Made by a program: the position numbers and the translations under genes. Positions 16,495-25,647 of a stretch of DNA of 64,000 nt are shown here, one piece after another; position 1 is the stretch's first letter, and each line of letters opens with the position of its first letter. The DNA comes from Anaerolineae bacterium. Its GTDB lineage: Bacteria > Chloroflexota > Anaerolineae > 4572-78 > J111. Under the pieces are notes generated by a model, which had not been told where the DNA came from, did not search any database, and was given only the letters and a program-made list of their open reading frames with translations. Where the stretch lies: assembly GCA_022071955.1 (NCBI GenBank), contig JAJVIM010000013.1:124001-188000 (forward strand). The letters run 5' to 3'.

Positions 16495-17037
16495 ATGGAG
16501 CAAGAGACCGACGAGATACCAGACTGGGCCATGCAGGAGCGGGAGGGCGACCTGGGCTGGATCAGGGAGAATTTGCACATCTTCTGGCCGGCAGCCCAGG
16601 TGGGATATGAATCCGTGGGCCGGGGCGCGATTGTGGTGGATATGATCACCCGGCCAGATGGCCAAGAGTATCCCTTTGGCTATCTGGATCAAGCGGCTAT
16701 CGAGCTGGGCGGTGACGAGGAAATCCAGCGGTTGGTCAGCGAATATGAGCCGCGAGAAGAGTTTGTAACCACCCTGCTAAAAACTGAACAACGAACCAGT
16801 AGTTACCGGTTGAAGATGATGGCCGAGGAGCAACGGGAACTGTTGGGGAATAGGAGTGACTTTGGGCAGCAAGAACCTACTGAAGTGTTGCTGGAACCGC
16901 CCTCTATTGAGCAGTTGATGCAGTGGGAGTGGGAAGGATGTTGCGAAGCCGCCTGCGAATTCGGTTGTGTTGTGGAACCGGATGGGACGTGCGAACACGG
17001 CAAGCCTAGCTGGTTGTTGGAGATGGGATTGATTTAG
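16495..17037 (+). CDS. Unknown protein, paralogue of the 59.4-59.8 kb gene
   Basis: A 180-aa protein. Residues about 9-120 (IPDWAMQEREGDLGWIRENL, WPAAQVGYESVGRGAIVVD, PFGYLDQAA, YEPREEFVTTLLKTEQRTSSYRLKM) match the minus-strand protein at 59417-59803 almost block for block, so this is a real family with two copies in the window. The C-terminal extension, absent from the other copy, has a cysteine group (CCEAACEFGCVVEPDGTCEHGKP) that may bind metal. No function is known to me. It stands alone between a terminator and the IS1182 element. Confidence 0.7.
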   Translation: MEQETDEIPDWAMQEREGDLGWIRENLHIFWPAAQVGYESVGRGAIVVDMITRPDGQEYPFGYLDQAAIELGGDEEIQRLVSEYEPREEFVTTLLKTEQRTSSYRLKMMAEEQRELLGNRSDFGQQEPTEVLLEPPSIEQLMQWEWEGCCEAACEFGCVVEPDGTCEHGKPSWLLEMGLI

Positions 17038-17200
17038 AGGGTAGTCTAAAAATCGGCGCTCGCTGATATTACCGACTGCACAATTTAATCCGGGGATTTA
17101 TTTGTGCAGGCTCGACTCCTGCTCGTCAGCGGAACCGACCGCCGTAACGTCTGGAAAGCCATTTTTATCACCGTCCATTAAAACTATCCATAATAATGTA

Positions 17201-18804
17201 CTAGCAGCTTGTCGGAGAAGTCAGGTTCCTCAAATGAAGCTATTGTAGTAAAGTTCAGGAATGACAAGAAAATTCAAAACTGCTGATTATGAAAAAACGC
17301 TTGACCTGCAAATCAGCTTGCGAGAAGTCCTGCCACCCGACCATCTGGCACGGTTCATTGTTGATGTGGTGGAGCAGCTTGACTTGAGCAATATTTACAA
17401 GCAATACAGCGACAAGGGCGCGCCCCCCTACGCCCCGGAAGTGCTATTAGGGCTGCTGTTTTACGGGTATGCCACCGGTGTATTCAGTTCACGTAAGATC
17501 GAACAGGCGACCACCGAAGTGATCCCGTTCCGTTTCATTGCCGGCAATATGCAGCCCGACCATGATACGATTGCCCACTTTCGGCAGCAATTTTTGCCTG
17601 AACTGAAGGAGATGTTTGTCCAAATACTGCTGATCGCCCAAGAGATGGACTATTTGCAGGTGGGCAATGTCAGTTTGGATGGGAGCAAAATCCATGCTGA
17701 TGCCTCCAAGAGCAAAGCTGTCAGTTACAAACGATTGTTGGCCATTGATGCCTATCTGCAAGCCGAAGTCAACGAGTTGTTCGCTTTGGCCGAAGCCGCC
17801 GATGGCGGTCAATTACCCGCTGAGATGAACATTCAGGATGAGATTGAGCGACGTCAGCACCAATTGGCCCGGTTGGCCGAGGCGAAAAAGGTCTTGGAAG
17901 CCCGTGCCCAAGCCCGCTACGAAGCCGAACAATCTGACTTTGAAGCCCAAATGCAAGCCAGAGCAGAAAAAGCGACGAAAACAGGCCGCAAACCAGCGGG
18001 ACAACCACCCAAACCACCAACCGTTGGGCCGAGTGACAAAGACCAGTACAATTTCACTGACCCCGAATCGCGGATCATGAAAAATGCGAATAACAGCGGC
18101 TTTGACCAACATTACCCCGTGCCGGGACGGTGCAATACTCAGGTGGTGGTTGAGCATGATAGCCGTCTGATCGTTGGGCACTGGTTGTGCAATCAGCCCA
18201 ATGACAAACAGGCCACCTTACCCACCCTTGACACTGTGCCGCCGGAACTGGGCCAACCGGATACCGCCAATTTGGACACCGGCTATTTCGGTGAAAAGAA
18301 CATCGCCGGCTTGCAAGCACGGGGGATTGAGCCTTACATTGCCACCGGACGTAGTCCTCATCATCAGGGCTGGCGAGGTCATTTTCTGGATAATCCCGAC
18401 CCACCATCTCAGAATGCCGCTGTTAAAGAACACATGGCCTACAAACTGCGAACCGACATTGGAAATGCCATCTATCGCTTGCGTAAATCGACAGTTGAAC
18501 CCGTGATTGGCATCATCAAGGAAGTGTTGGGCTTTCGCCAATTTTCTGTACGGGGTTTGGTCGCTGCCGGGGGCGAGTGGACTCTGGTTTGTCTCGCTTA
18601 CAATCTGAAACGGTTGCATATCTTGCATTATGGATAGGAAACACATGGTTGGCCTTATCTGTGGCCCGAAATGGTGCTCTCAAACCATATTGATTTCATA
18701 TTCACAAGGTTAATACAACCCGTCTATAGTTTGTTTTGACATCTTGAAATTCTGATTTATCTATTGTTGGGCTGTCGCAGATTACTTTTCCGACAGGCTG
18801 CTAG
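17201..18804 (+). mobile_element. IS1182-family insertion sequence
   Basis: A complete element of about 1.6 kb lying between two CTAG tetranucleotides (17201-17204 and 18801-18804). Its imperfect inverted ends are CAGCTTGTCGGAGAAGT and, from the right, CAGCCTGTCGGAAAAGT. One transposase gene fills it. The CTAG at each end is palindromic, so it may be a target duplication or part of the ends. The same ends occur on the MITE at 14282. Confidence 0.9.
17261..18637 (+). CDS. IS1182-family transposase
   Basis: A 458-aa DDE transposase with an intact frame. The N-terminal DNA-binding part (PDHLARFIVDVVEQLDLS, YAPEVLLGLLFYGYATG) is typical of IS1182. The first catalytic Asp is in VSLDGSKIHADASK (D140). 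The second is in ANLDTGYFGEKN (about residue 347). The Glu is in RKSTVEPVIGIIKEVLGFRQFSVRG (about 415). A long charged coiled coil (about 190-250) separates the first Asp from the rest, as in this family. It should act on its own ends and on the related MITE. No frameshift or truncation is seen. Confidence 0.92.
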   Translation: MTRKFKTADYEKTLDLQISLREVLPPDHLARFIVDVVEQLDLSNIYKQYSDKGAPPYAPEVLLGLLFYGYATGVFSSRKIEQATTEVIPFRFIAGNMQPDHDTIAHFRQQFLPELKEMFVQILLIAQEMDYLQVGNVSLDGSKIHADASKSKAVSYKRLLAIDAYLQAEVNELFALAEAADGGQLPAEMNIQDEIERRQHQLARLAEAKKVLEARAQARYEAEQSDFEAQMQARAEKATKTGRKPAGQPPKPPTVGPSDKDQYNFTDPESRIMKNANNSGFDQHYPVPGRCNTQVVVEHDSRLIVGHWLCNQPNDKQATLPTLDTVPPELGQPDTANLDTGYFGEKNIAGLQARGIEPYIATGRSPHHQGWRGHFLDNPDPPSQNAAVKEHMAYKLRTDIGNAIYRLRKSTVEPVIGIIKEVLGFRQFSVRGLVAAGGEWTLVCLAYNLKRLHILHYG

Positions 18805-18922
18805 GGGGAATTGAATGGCATCCAATAAATACTAACCCCATTCAGTCCTCGCCAGCCGGTTGAGCGTTACTGAACCGAATTTCAGTGGCAGAGGTGGCTG
18901 TGGAAGCGAGTCTCAGCGAAGC

Positions 18923-18965
18923 GGTTAAACGAGGGGGAGTTGATAATATCTGCGAGTGCCCTCCA
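18923..18965 (+). repeat. Left copy of a 43-bp direct repeat
   Basis: This 43-bp stretch begins GGTTAAACGAGG and ends CCCTCCA. It matches 28941-28983 at 37 of 43 positions with no gap. The two copies bracket the 19.2-28.9 kb signalling module in the same orientation. They may be old attachment or recombination sites. Confidence 0.65.
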
Positions 18966-19086
18966 TTGATGTTCTCTATTGAGTAAGCTGCGGCTTTGGC
19001 AAGAACAATGGGTGTAAGGTATAAGTAAGACACAATTATGTGATAGCAAAGCGACTCAATGAGTTCTTCTATGATATAATGTTATT

Positions 19087-19147
19087 AAATCAAGTTTAGT
19101 GATTAAAAATCAAGTTATGTACAGTTTTTTTGCTGTCTGATTATACT
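19087..19147 (+). promoter_or_regulatory. Candidate activator box and promoter of the M29-like gene
   Basis: AAATCAAGTT occurs at 19087-19096 and again at 19107-19116, a 20-bp period that puts both copies on the same face of the helix. A TATACT -10 follows at 19142-19147, with no good -35. That arrangement is typical of promoters that need an OmpR-type activator, and one is encoded 5.5 kb downstream. An alternative -10, TATAAT, lies at 19075-19080. AGGAG precedes the ATG at 19191. Confidence 0.45.
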
Positions 19148-19190
19148 GTTCCTCCTGATCCACACAATTTAATCCTGAGGAGTCAACCTA

Positions 19191-20558
19191 ATGCGGATCA
19201 ACTCCCCACTGGTAAAAGAAGGGGCCAAACGGGTCATTAGTCGTAATCTGGGGTTGCGTCGAGGCGAGGACGTGGTCATTCTAATCGACGAAACCACAAC
19301 TCAAGTAGGCCATGCCCTCGTACAAGGCGCACGTCACTATGATGTACGCCCTACCGTTATTATTGTGCATAAAGCTGATCAACCTAATTATGTCGACACC
19401 AATACCTTACCACTTCCTCTAGCTCGTGCTATTGATGCTGCCCAGGCTATTGTTATTGCTGTGAACGATCAGCCAGATGGGACCGGTTTCCGCGTCAATA
19501 TACTGCGCCAGAGTCGCCAGCTTAAAAGTAAAGTAGCCTTAATGCCTGGGATTACCCTTGAGATGATTGCGGAGTTAGCCCAGACCGACTATGAGTTCCT
19601 TATTTCTCGTTGTGAAGCTCTATATGCACCTCTGCTGCTTGGTCATCAGGTAGTTATCACAACTGTAGATAGGAATGGTGATTCTCATGAACTACGCCTA
19701 GAGCTTGATGGGTGGGATAAACCACCTACCATAAGTTCAGGAATTGTACGCCCCCAATCTTTCGACAACGTGCCTTCAGGTGAAGTCTATGTGCCACCTG
19801 TGAAGGAAAGCGCAAACGGTGATATCATCATCAATGGTAGTATCACAGATTATGCCTTCAGGGGTGGAGATGAAATAATGTTGTCTTTCAGAGATGGTGC
19901 TCTGGTAAAAATTATACCAGGTGATCACCCTGCTGCTCATTTCTTACACCAAGCCATCGAACAGGCGCGCACTGCCGGTGACAAGGAACCGCATTTCCTA
20001 TGCGAGTTAGGAATCGGCGTTAACCCGATGATTACTACGTTAACAGGCGAGACATTGCTGGATGAAAAAGCAGGCCATACAGCTCATATTGCTATTGGTA
20101 TCAATAAACCCTTTGGTGGTGATGTTGATGCTTCCCATATTCACGAGGATTTAGTATTCCGTGAACCTACGATTAGAATAGATGGTCGGTTAATTGTTCA
20201 AGCTGGTGAGCTATGTGTGAAGGATACGGACTGGCGTTATAGTTTTCGAGATGTAAAGGTAAGTTCTCCTTATGACAGAGAAGATCTCCAGGTGAGACTT
20301 ACTGGCACCGAAGCAGAATATGGGGCTGGCGGGTTGCTGCAACGCATTTATTTTGATGGCACGGATGCCAGGTCCACGATCTATGTTGGTAGTAATGAGA
20401 CGGCCAAAATGGCGTCTGACATTTTTGCAAAGATACCGGAGATGGAACCGATAGCCGCCGACCGGCTATCGGAATTGTCAGGGTATTCCTTGGATGTTGT
20501 CAGGCCGGTTCTTTACATCATGGGTGAAATTTATGGTCTAATACAGGTACTGTCCTAA
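19191..20558 (+). CDS. M29-like metallopeptidase/hydrolase
   Basis: A 455-aa protein. Residues about 1-345 resemble the M29 aminopeptidase family: RNLGLRRGEDVVILID, a MPG-x-T motif (ALMPGITLEMIAEL), PSGEVYVPPVKESANG, FLCELGIGVNP, a Glu/His metal region in LLDEKAGHTAHIAIGINKPFGG and HIHEDLVF. M29 enzymes use two metal ions to remove N-terminal residues; the same fold is used by some ring-cleaving dioxygenases, so substrate is uncertain. Residues about 355-455 form an extra C-terminal domain not usual for M29. It lies 100 bp before an ATPase-kinase-regulator operon and inside the 43-bp repeats, which suggests a shared role (inference). Confidence 0.65.
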   Translation: MRINSPLVKEGAKRVISRNLGLRRGEDVVILIDETTTQVGHALVQGARHYDVRPTVIIVHKADQPNYVDTNTLPLPLARAIDAAQAIVIAVNDQPDGTGFRVNILRQSRQLKSKVALMPGITLEMIAELAQTDYEFLISRCEALYAPLLLGHQVVITTVDRNGDSHELRLELDGWDKPPTISSGIVRPQSFDNVPSGEVYVPPVKESANGDIIINGSITDYAFRGGDEIMLSFRDGALVKIIPGDHPAAHFLHQAIEQARTAGDKEPHFLCELGIGVNPMITTLTGETLLDEKAGHTAHIAIGINKPFGGDVDASHIHEDLVFREPTIRIDGRLIVQAGELCVKDTDWRYSFRDVKVSSPYDREDLQVRLTGTEAEYGAGGLLQRIYFDGTDARSTIYVGSNETAKMASDIFAKIPEMEPIAADRLSELSGYSLDVVRPVLYIMGEIYGLIQVLS

Positions 20559-20662
20559 CGTTACCCTATATACACGAGAGCAAATTTAGGGACAGGCGAA
20601 CCTGTGCCAAAGAATATGGTCAATAAAGTCTGAAAGTCACTACTTGTCGGAGAATTAATGCG

Positions 20663-22180
20663 ATGACTGAAATAGGCCTCGTCAATGAGTTTCTGGAAAT
20701 AGTTAAGCGAGAATTAAACACAGATTATCATTCCTCTGATGATCATCTTTCAGAGCTTACTGTTTATATGATGGACCTCTCTCCGTTGCGTCTGCGCCTG
20801 TCCACTTTTACACCTTTCATCTTGGTCACAGCGGGTGACATTCAGTGCTTCGGTGAGGAAACAGTGGCTGACCTGGTAAGACAAGAGCTTGTTATACGTC
20901 AGGATGTACCTGGGTCCGCCGTTGTATTAGTAGAACAGGATAGCGGATTTTTGCATTCTTTGGGACAAGATCCATACTGGGCGGTAATCCTTGATCGTGA
21001 TGTAATGACACGGATTATGCGTCATCCCAATCCTAAACGTGAGTTTTTGGATTCACTCCGTTCCAAAATTCCCTTACGTTTCCTATCCCCTTATGAGCCA
21101 AACCAGCCAGTCACCGGCAGCCAATTTTATGGCCGGACGAGTGAATTAAATCTAATCCTAACACATCCTAAACGTAGCTTTGCCATTGAAGGAGGTCGTC
21201 GTATCGGTAAAACCTCTTTACTTTTGGAAGTCAAGCGCTTACTAATAAATAAAGTTCTTCCAAAAGGGCAGGCGAAACGTGTAGTGTCGTATGACTTTTG
21301 GGGTTACAAGGGCGAAGATTCTTTTTTTGGAGAGGTGGTTCGTCACTTTGATGAGGGGTTCCCAAAATTAGTGAAGTCTGATTTTGCCAATTACTTCCCC
21401 CGTTTTGTTCTTCGTATGAAAAGGATGTATGGGGGAGCCATTATTTTCTTATTTGATGAAGTAGATGATCTAATTGTACATGAGCAGAAAACAAATTACC
21501 TTCTCCTTGATTTACTTAAGCGTGTTGCACAGGCAGATAACTGTCGTCTGCTTGTTGCCGGGTTCCGCGATTTATCTGAAGAGTTAAATAGACATGACAC
21601 ATCGCTTAGTTTCTGCCAACGACTACCTCTGCACAATCTGGAGCGAGAACAAACGATGGCGATGTTGAGGGAACCGATGTTCAATATGGGGGTGAAATTT
21701 GAGAGGGATGTATATCCCCAGATTTTGGGTGATACAGGTGGTCATCCCCAGCTTGTTCAACTCTACGGTCAAGCCTTAATAGAGATACTTGATGCAACGG
21801 GAGAGCGAATCGTCACCCTGGCCCACATCCGCCAAATCAAAAGAACTGGGCGCCTCTACGATACTTTAATTGAAACACTGATCGATAACACTAATGATTT
21901 GGAATTTGCTTTAGTTTATAGCTTAGCTGACCAGGATGAATTCGGCCTTGAGGAGATTGAAGAAATCTTGGCGTCTAGAGAGATACAACTAGAACTGAAG
22001 CAAATCCACCACATATGCCGCAAGTTGGAAAGCATTGGTATCATCTCGCGTAGGGGCCAAGCCGACACTTATTACTTCTCTATTCCTTTACAGCCTGCGT
22101 TGGCACGCAAGCTTGCCGGGGATGATTTTGTTTGGCGTAAAGCTCGCCAACAGATGCAACTAGAGGACGTCGGTCTATGA
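20663..22180 (+). CDS. STAND/AAA-type ATPase with winged-helix tail
   Basis: A 505-aa protein. Residues 1-130 are an unrecognised alpha/beta domain. The ATPase core starts QPVTGSQFYGRTSELNLIL, with Walker A EGGRRIGKTS (about 176-185), Walker B IIFLFDEVDD (260-269) and a sensor-like CRLLVAGFRDLS. The C-terminal part (about 410-500, LADQDEFGLEEIEEIL, KLESIGIISRRG) looks like winged helix. This is the archaeal-type/STAND NTPase arrangement used in signal-dependent switches. It overlaps the following kinase gene by 4 bp (ATGA), so their products are made together. Its partner is probably the AAA-kinase fusion. Confidence 0.7.
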   Translation: MTEIGLVNEFLEIVKRELNTDYHSSDDHLSELTVYMMDLSPLRLRLSTFTPFILVTAGDIQCFGEETVADLVRQELVIRQDVPGSAVVLVEQDSGFLHSLGQDPYWAVILDRDVMTRIMRHPNPKREFLDSLRSKIPLRFLSPYEPNQPVTGSQFYGRTSELNLILTHPKRSFAIEGGRRIGKTSLLLEVKRLLINKVLPKGQAKRVVSYDFWGYKGEDSFFGEVVRHFDEGFPKLVKSDFANYFPRFVLRMKRMYGGAIIFLFDEVDDLIVHEQKTNYLLLDLLKRVAQADNCRLLVAGFRDLSEELNRHDTSLSFCQRLPLHNLEREQTMAMLREPMFNMGVKFERDVYPQILGDTGGHPQLVQLYGQALIEILDATGERIVTLAHIRQIKRTGRLYDTLIETLIDNTNDLEFALVYSLADQDEFGLEEIEEILASREIQLELKQIHHICRKLESIGIISRRGQADTYYFSIPLQPALARKLAGDDFVWRKARQQMQLEDVGL

Positions 22181-24720
22181 GAACCTTGACTTCGAATCCA
22201 TTTTGCTATACAGAGCCAGTCACGCCTACCAGCAGCCAAATGTATAACTCTGACCCTAATGTCCCATATATCGTGGATGACTTAATTGCCCATCGGTGCT
22301 GTCTCCTCGTGGGTCCGCCCGGGAGTGGCACGACTTCTACCCTGTTCGCAGTTCGTGATGCCTTTACAAAAAAGTTGCCCGAAGCAATCTGGTGGCCTAT
22401 CGACCTAGCCCAATTGCCCATAAACGACACGGTTTCTCTCTTTAGATCCCTTGCAAACAACGGGGTTCTTTTTTTTCCTGATCAGGCGTTTCGGTGGAGT
22501 AATAAGGTATTAGATGAACGTGCCTTCTGCCGTGTTCTGATTAGAAGCGTTGTATCAGTCAGGCGGCCAGTGGTCCTGGCAATTGATCACATAGAAAATA
22601 CGTCTATCTCAGCCGCTAAAACTGTCGTGCGCGGTGTTCGTTCTATATACTTACGAGGTAATGAGTGGGGCGTACCACAGAAATTCATCTCAGTGGTATT
22701 GGCTGGCTCGCATATGCTGCGGCGTCAAGGTCAAGGGCGTGGCTCACCCCTCAACTTCGCTCGTATCTATTTTGTTGCTGACCTCGAGTTAGAAGTTGCC
22801 AAGCAGATGCTATTGTCGTCCGGGGAGGGGAAGCCCTGGCGCTTTGATACGGATGCAGCTCAATACCTGGCCGAGGTAACTGGCGGGGACAAGTATCTCT
22901 TGCAACGTCTAGGATATGATTGCGTGGCAACTTTGAGGGAAAATGGTGGGTTCGCAATTACCCTTGATCTCGCCCAGAAAATTGCAATGGACTTTGTCAA
23001 AGCTGGCTTCCGGAACGATCCCAAACTGGGACATTTGCTGCCCTCGCTTATTCAGGACGAAGATGCATTAGAGCTTATCCTTGACCTGCTCGGAGAATCC
23101 AGTGTTCAGATCCCTCTAGCGCAAATGATGCGTGCTGACATCACGCCAACCGTTAGCGCTGCCCTCAAACAGAGAGGAAATTCTGTCGTTATTCGTAATG
23201 ACTTATACCGTCGTATTCTCGTAGAGCACCTGCCTGTCCTCGAAGCCATTCATACCACGCAGCGTAATGCCCAGCAAAGGGTCTACCGTGCACGTCGCCT
23301 GCAACAATTGATTTCCCGAATAGAACTTGCTTTGCCAGACCTAGAGGCGTTGCAATCGACACTGGCCGGAATACGAGACTTTGTGCAAGCCCGCGATCTA
23401 TATTTACTGGATTATGATGAACGGTTACATCAGTTTATACCTGTTGATTCAACGACGCGCGATCGCACTGACTTTATAGTTACATTATCCTCTTTAGATA
23501 ACGATAAACTGAAACGTGCATTGGGAGACGCAGATGGCCGGCTATACTGCCAATCACATGGGGGGCTGTGTTTGGTTGGCGCTTGCATTGACGGTGAGGC
23601 ATCCAGTTGCTCTTGGATCCCGCTGAAAGCGCAGAATCCCGGCAGACTGGTGGGAACTCTTGTGATCATAGGTCAGCCTCTAATTATGCCACCGCGGTGG
23701 GAGAGTGAATTGATGGAATTGAGTGTCACATTGGCTGACGCTCTTCAACACCGCCGTCATCTCCTGGGGTTACGCCAACTTTCTCGTATTCGAAGCGATT
23801 TGCCGTATGCTGAAGTCCAGCGTGAAATTAGTGAGGCGATCGGTTCTCTTTTCAACAAGACTGGGCTTGGCCTCACGCTGGACGAGTCTCTATTTCAAGG
23901 TGAAGAAAAGATACTAGCCCAATCGGTTGCAAAACAGGCCACAATGATACTGGAGAATAGCCGGGCATATCATGAGATGCAACATCGATTGGAGGGAAGC
24001 CAACTGGCAGTTTCGCTGCTTCCCCACGAATTAAAACGAAAACCCCGAGCTATCGCAGGAGAACTGGAACTCTTGCTTAGCGACAAAGAAGGTCCCTTAA
24101 CGTCGCATCAGGTCCTAATACTGAAGCGTGTTCAGGAGTATCTTGAGGAACACGAGCAATTGATCGATACAGTCCTAGACGTTACCCGTCTGGATACCCA
24201 AACTTATCGGACTACAATGAACATTCAGCCTATCCTTCCGGTTTTGTGCAACATGTTGGACCGCTTAGTCAAGGAAGTTGAGGAGTCGGAGATGCAATTG
24301 ATGACGGACCTCGCCTCAGCATTACCATCCCATCGATTGGATCCTCTCTTAGTAGATCGAGTTATAACAAATCTGGTGCGCAATGCGGTCCAATATGCTG
24401 GCCACGGCGCTATATATGTACGAGCGCGCGCCGTCGATGGTTGTACTCTCGTAGAAGTGGAGGATGAAGGCGACGGTGTGCCAGTGGATTTCAGGGAGCG
24501 TATCTTTGAACAATGGCATCGCGGTCCGTTCAGCCGGGGCCTCGCTGGCCGTCCAGGCAATTTGGGACTTGGGCTCTACTTCGTCCGCAAGATGATGGAG
24601 TTGCACGATGGCCGCGCCGAGTATGATGATGGCTACTCCGGTGGCGCCCGCTTTATCCTTACTTTTCCTAGACTTGAGGGAGGATATGAAGATGACTCGC
24701 CGCGTAGTATTGATGATTGA
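22177..24720 (+). CDS. AAA ATPase-GAF-histidine kinase fusion
   Basis: An 847-aa protein. An N-terminal AAA/STAND domain (about 30-330) has the P-loop GPPGSGTTST, where the usual lysine is Thr, so ATP hydrolysis may be lost. A GAF-like region lies at about 370-590. The dimerisation helix carries the candidate phospho-histidine in SLLPHELKRKPRAI (H617). The catalytic domain shows NLVRNAVQYA (about 731), DEGDGVP (about 763) and GLGLYFVRKMMELHDG (about 796). No membrane helices, so it is a cytosolic sensor. It overlaps both the AAA gene upstream (4 bp) and the response regulator downstream (29 bp). The HELKRKP sequence differs from the usual HELRTPL, but the H-E core is intact. Confidence 0.8.
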   Translation: MRTLTSNPFCYTEPVTPTSSQMYNSDPNVPYIVDDLIAHRCCLLVGPPGSGTTSTLFAVRDAFTKKLPEAIWWPIDLAQLPINDTVSLFRSLANNGVLFFPDQAFRWSNKVLDERAFCRVLIRSVVSVRRPVVLAIDHIENTSISAAKTVVRGVRSIYLRGNEWGVPQKFISVVLAGSHMLRRQGQGRGSPLNFARIYFVADLELEVAKQMLLSSGEGKPWRFDTDAAQYLAEVTGGDKYLLQRLGYDCVATLRENGGFAITLDLAQKIAMDFVKAGFRNDPKLGHLLPSLIQDEDALELILDLLGESSVQIPLAQMMRADITPTVSAALKQRGNSVVIRNDLYRRILVEHLPVLEAIHTTQRNAQQRVYRARRLQQLISRIELALPDLEALQSTLAGIRDFVQARDLYLLDYDERLHQFIPVDSTTRDRTDFIVTLSSLDNDKLKRALGDADGRLYCQSHGGLCLVGACIDGEASSCSWIPLKAQNPGRLVGTLVIIGQPLIMPPRWESELMELSVTLADALQHRRHLLGLRQLSRIRSDLPYAEVQREISEAIGSLFNKTGLGLTLDESLFQGEEKILAQSVAKQATMILENSRAYHEMQHRLEGSQLAVSLLPHELKRKPRAIAGELELLLSDKEGPLTSHQVLILKRVQEYLEEHEQLIDTVLDVTRLDTQTYRTTMNIQPILPVLCNMLDRLVKEVEESEMQLMTDLASALPSHRLDPLLVDRVITNLVRNAVQYAGHGAIYVRARAVDGCTLVEVEDEGDGVPVDFRERIFEQWHRGPFSRGLAGRPGNLGLGLYFVRKMMELHDGRAEYDDGYSGGARFILTFPRLEGGYEDDSPRSIDD

Positions 24721-25402
24721 CGATGAACCAGATAGTTTTGACCGTGTATGTCGTCATCTGGATCAAGACATTTATGACCTCCACCATACTCATGATCCAC
24801 ATAAAGGCATAAACTGGGCCAAAGATCTCAAACCCGACGCGATTATCCTCGATCTTCGGATGGAAGGGCTTGATGGCTATGATGTCTGCCGTAGATTGCG
24901 CGATCATGAGTCAACCCAGGAGATTCCTGTTATTATCTACTCTGTGGATGGGGAGAAAGACCCTGCTATTATACGTAGCCTAGACCTTGGTGCTCACGCT
25001 GTAGTAGAAAAAGATAGACTCTCGATTCTCGAAGCGACACTAAACCGTTTTATCGGATATAAACTTGGTTCTCCCGTGCGTAAATTTCACCGTGAAGGAC
25101 ATGAGTTGAAGATTCAGGGTGAAACCGAACGAGTATGGTTAGATGGGGAAGAAAAGGTTCTTAGACCTTTAGAAGGCAAGGTATTAGCTTGTCTAGCGGC
25201 ACAGCCAGGTATCTTTATCAGCACCGAACAATTGGGAGAAGCAATTTGGGGAATGAATTGGAAATATATGGTAAAAGGAAACATCCATCGCTTGATAAAT
25301 AGCTTACGCACAAAGTTGGTAACAACCTCCGGTAAGCGCCTTTTTATTGACAGCCGTCCACGTGTAGGCTACCGTTTACATGGCAAAGAGGAAGAAAAAT
25401 AA
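24692..25402 (+). CDS. OmpR-type response regulator
   Basis: A 236-aa protein. The receiver domain has DDE residues in VVLMIDDEPDSF (D10, D11), the phospho-acceptor in AIILDLRMEGLDGYD (D54) and the switch Lys in AVVEKDRL (K107). The C-terminal domain (about 150-233: LRPLEGKVLACLAAQPGIFISTEQL, INSLRTKL, FIDSRPRVGYRL) is an OmpR/PhoB-type winged helix that binds direct repeats. The second ATG (24692) is chosen because GAGGGAGG lies at better spacing than for the ATG at 24686. It overlaps the kinase gene by 29 bp, so the two are a cognate pair. A possible target is the 20-bp-spaced repeat at 19087. Confidence 0.85.
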   Translation: MTRRVVLMIDDEPDSFDRVCRHLDQDIYDLHHTHDPHKGINWAKDLKPDAIILDLRMEGLDGYDVCRRLRDHESTQEIPVIIYSVDGEKDPAIIRSLDLGAHAVVEKDRLSILEATLNRFIGYKLGSPVRKFHREGHELKIQGETERVWLDGEEKVLRPLEGKVLACLAAQPGIFISTEQLGEAIWGMNWKYMVKGNIHRLINSLRTKLVTTSGKRLFIDSRPRVGYRLHGKEEEK

Positions 25403-25647
25403 GAAGCTTATCTAACAGCTACCTAACACTATCCACACAGCTAGCTTCTGTGCTGTAATGAAAATGTAAGCAATAGGGTCGTCTCTTAACATAGACGGCA
25501 AGTTGATTTCTTTGTAGGATAAGGGCGTACAAGGCCATAGTGTCTTTGTGCGCTCTTTTCTGTTTGTCATCCTCAGGGTTAGATTGGTCGCCATAGGTAC
25601 AGCCATCTTATCCTTAACCAGATGCAATAGTGCTCAAGGAGAAACGA

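Noticed and set aside
17062..17120. tRNA T-arm-like hairpin GCAGG-CTCGACT-CCTGC
   Set aside because: No matching acceptor, D or anticodon arms at the proper distance; the only possible pairing partners give a 59-base structure.
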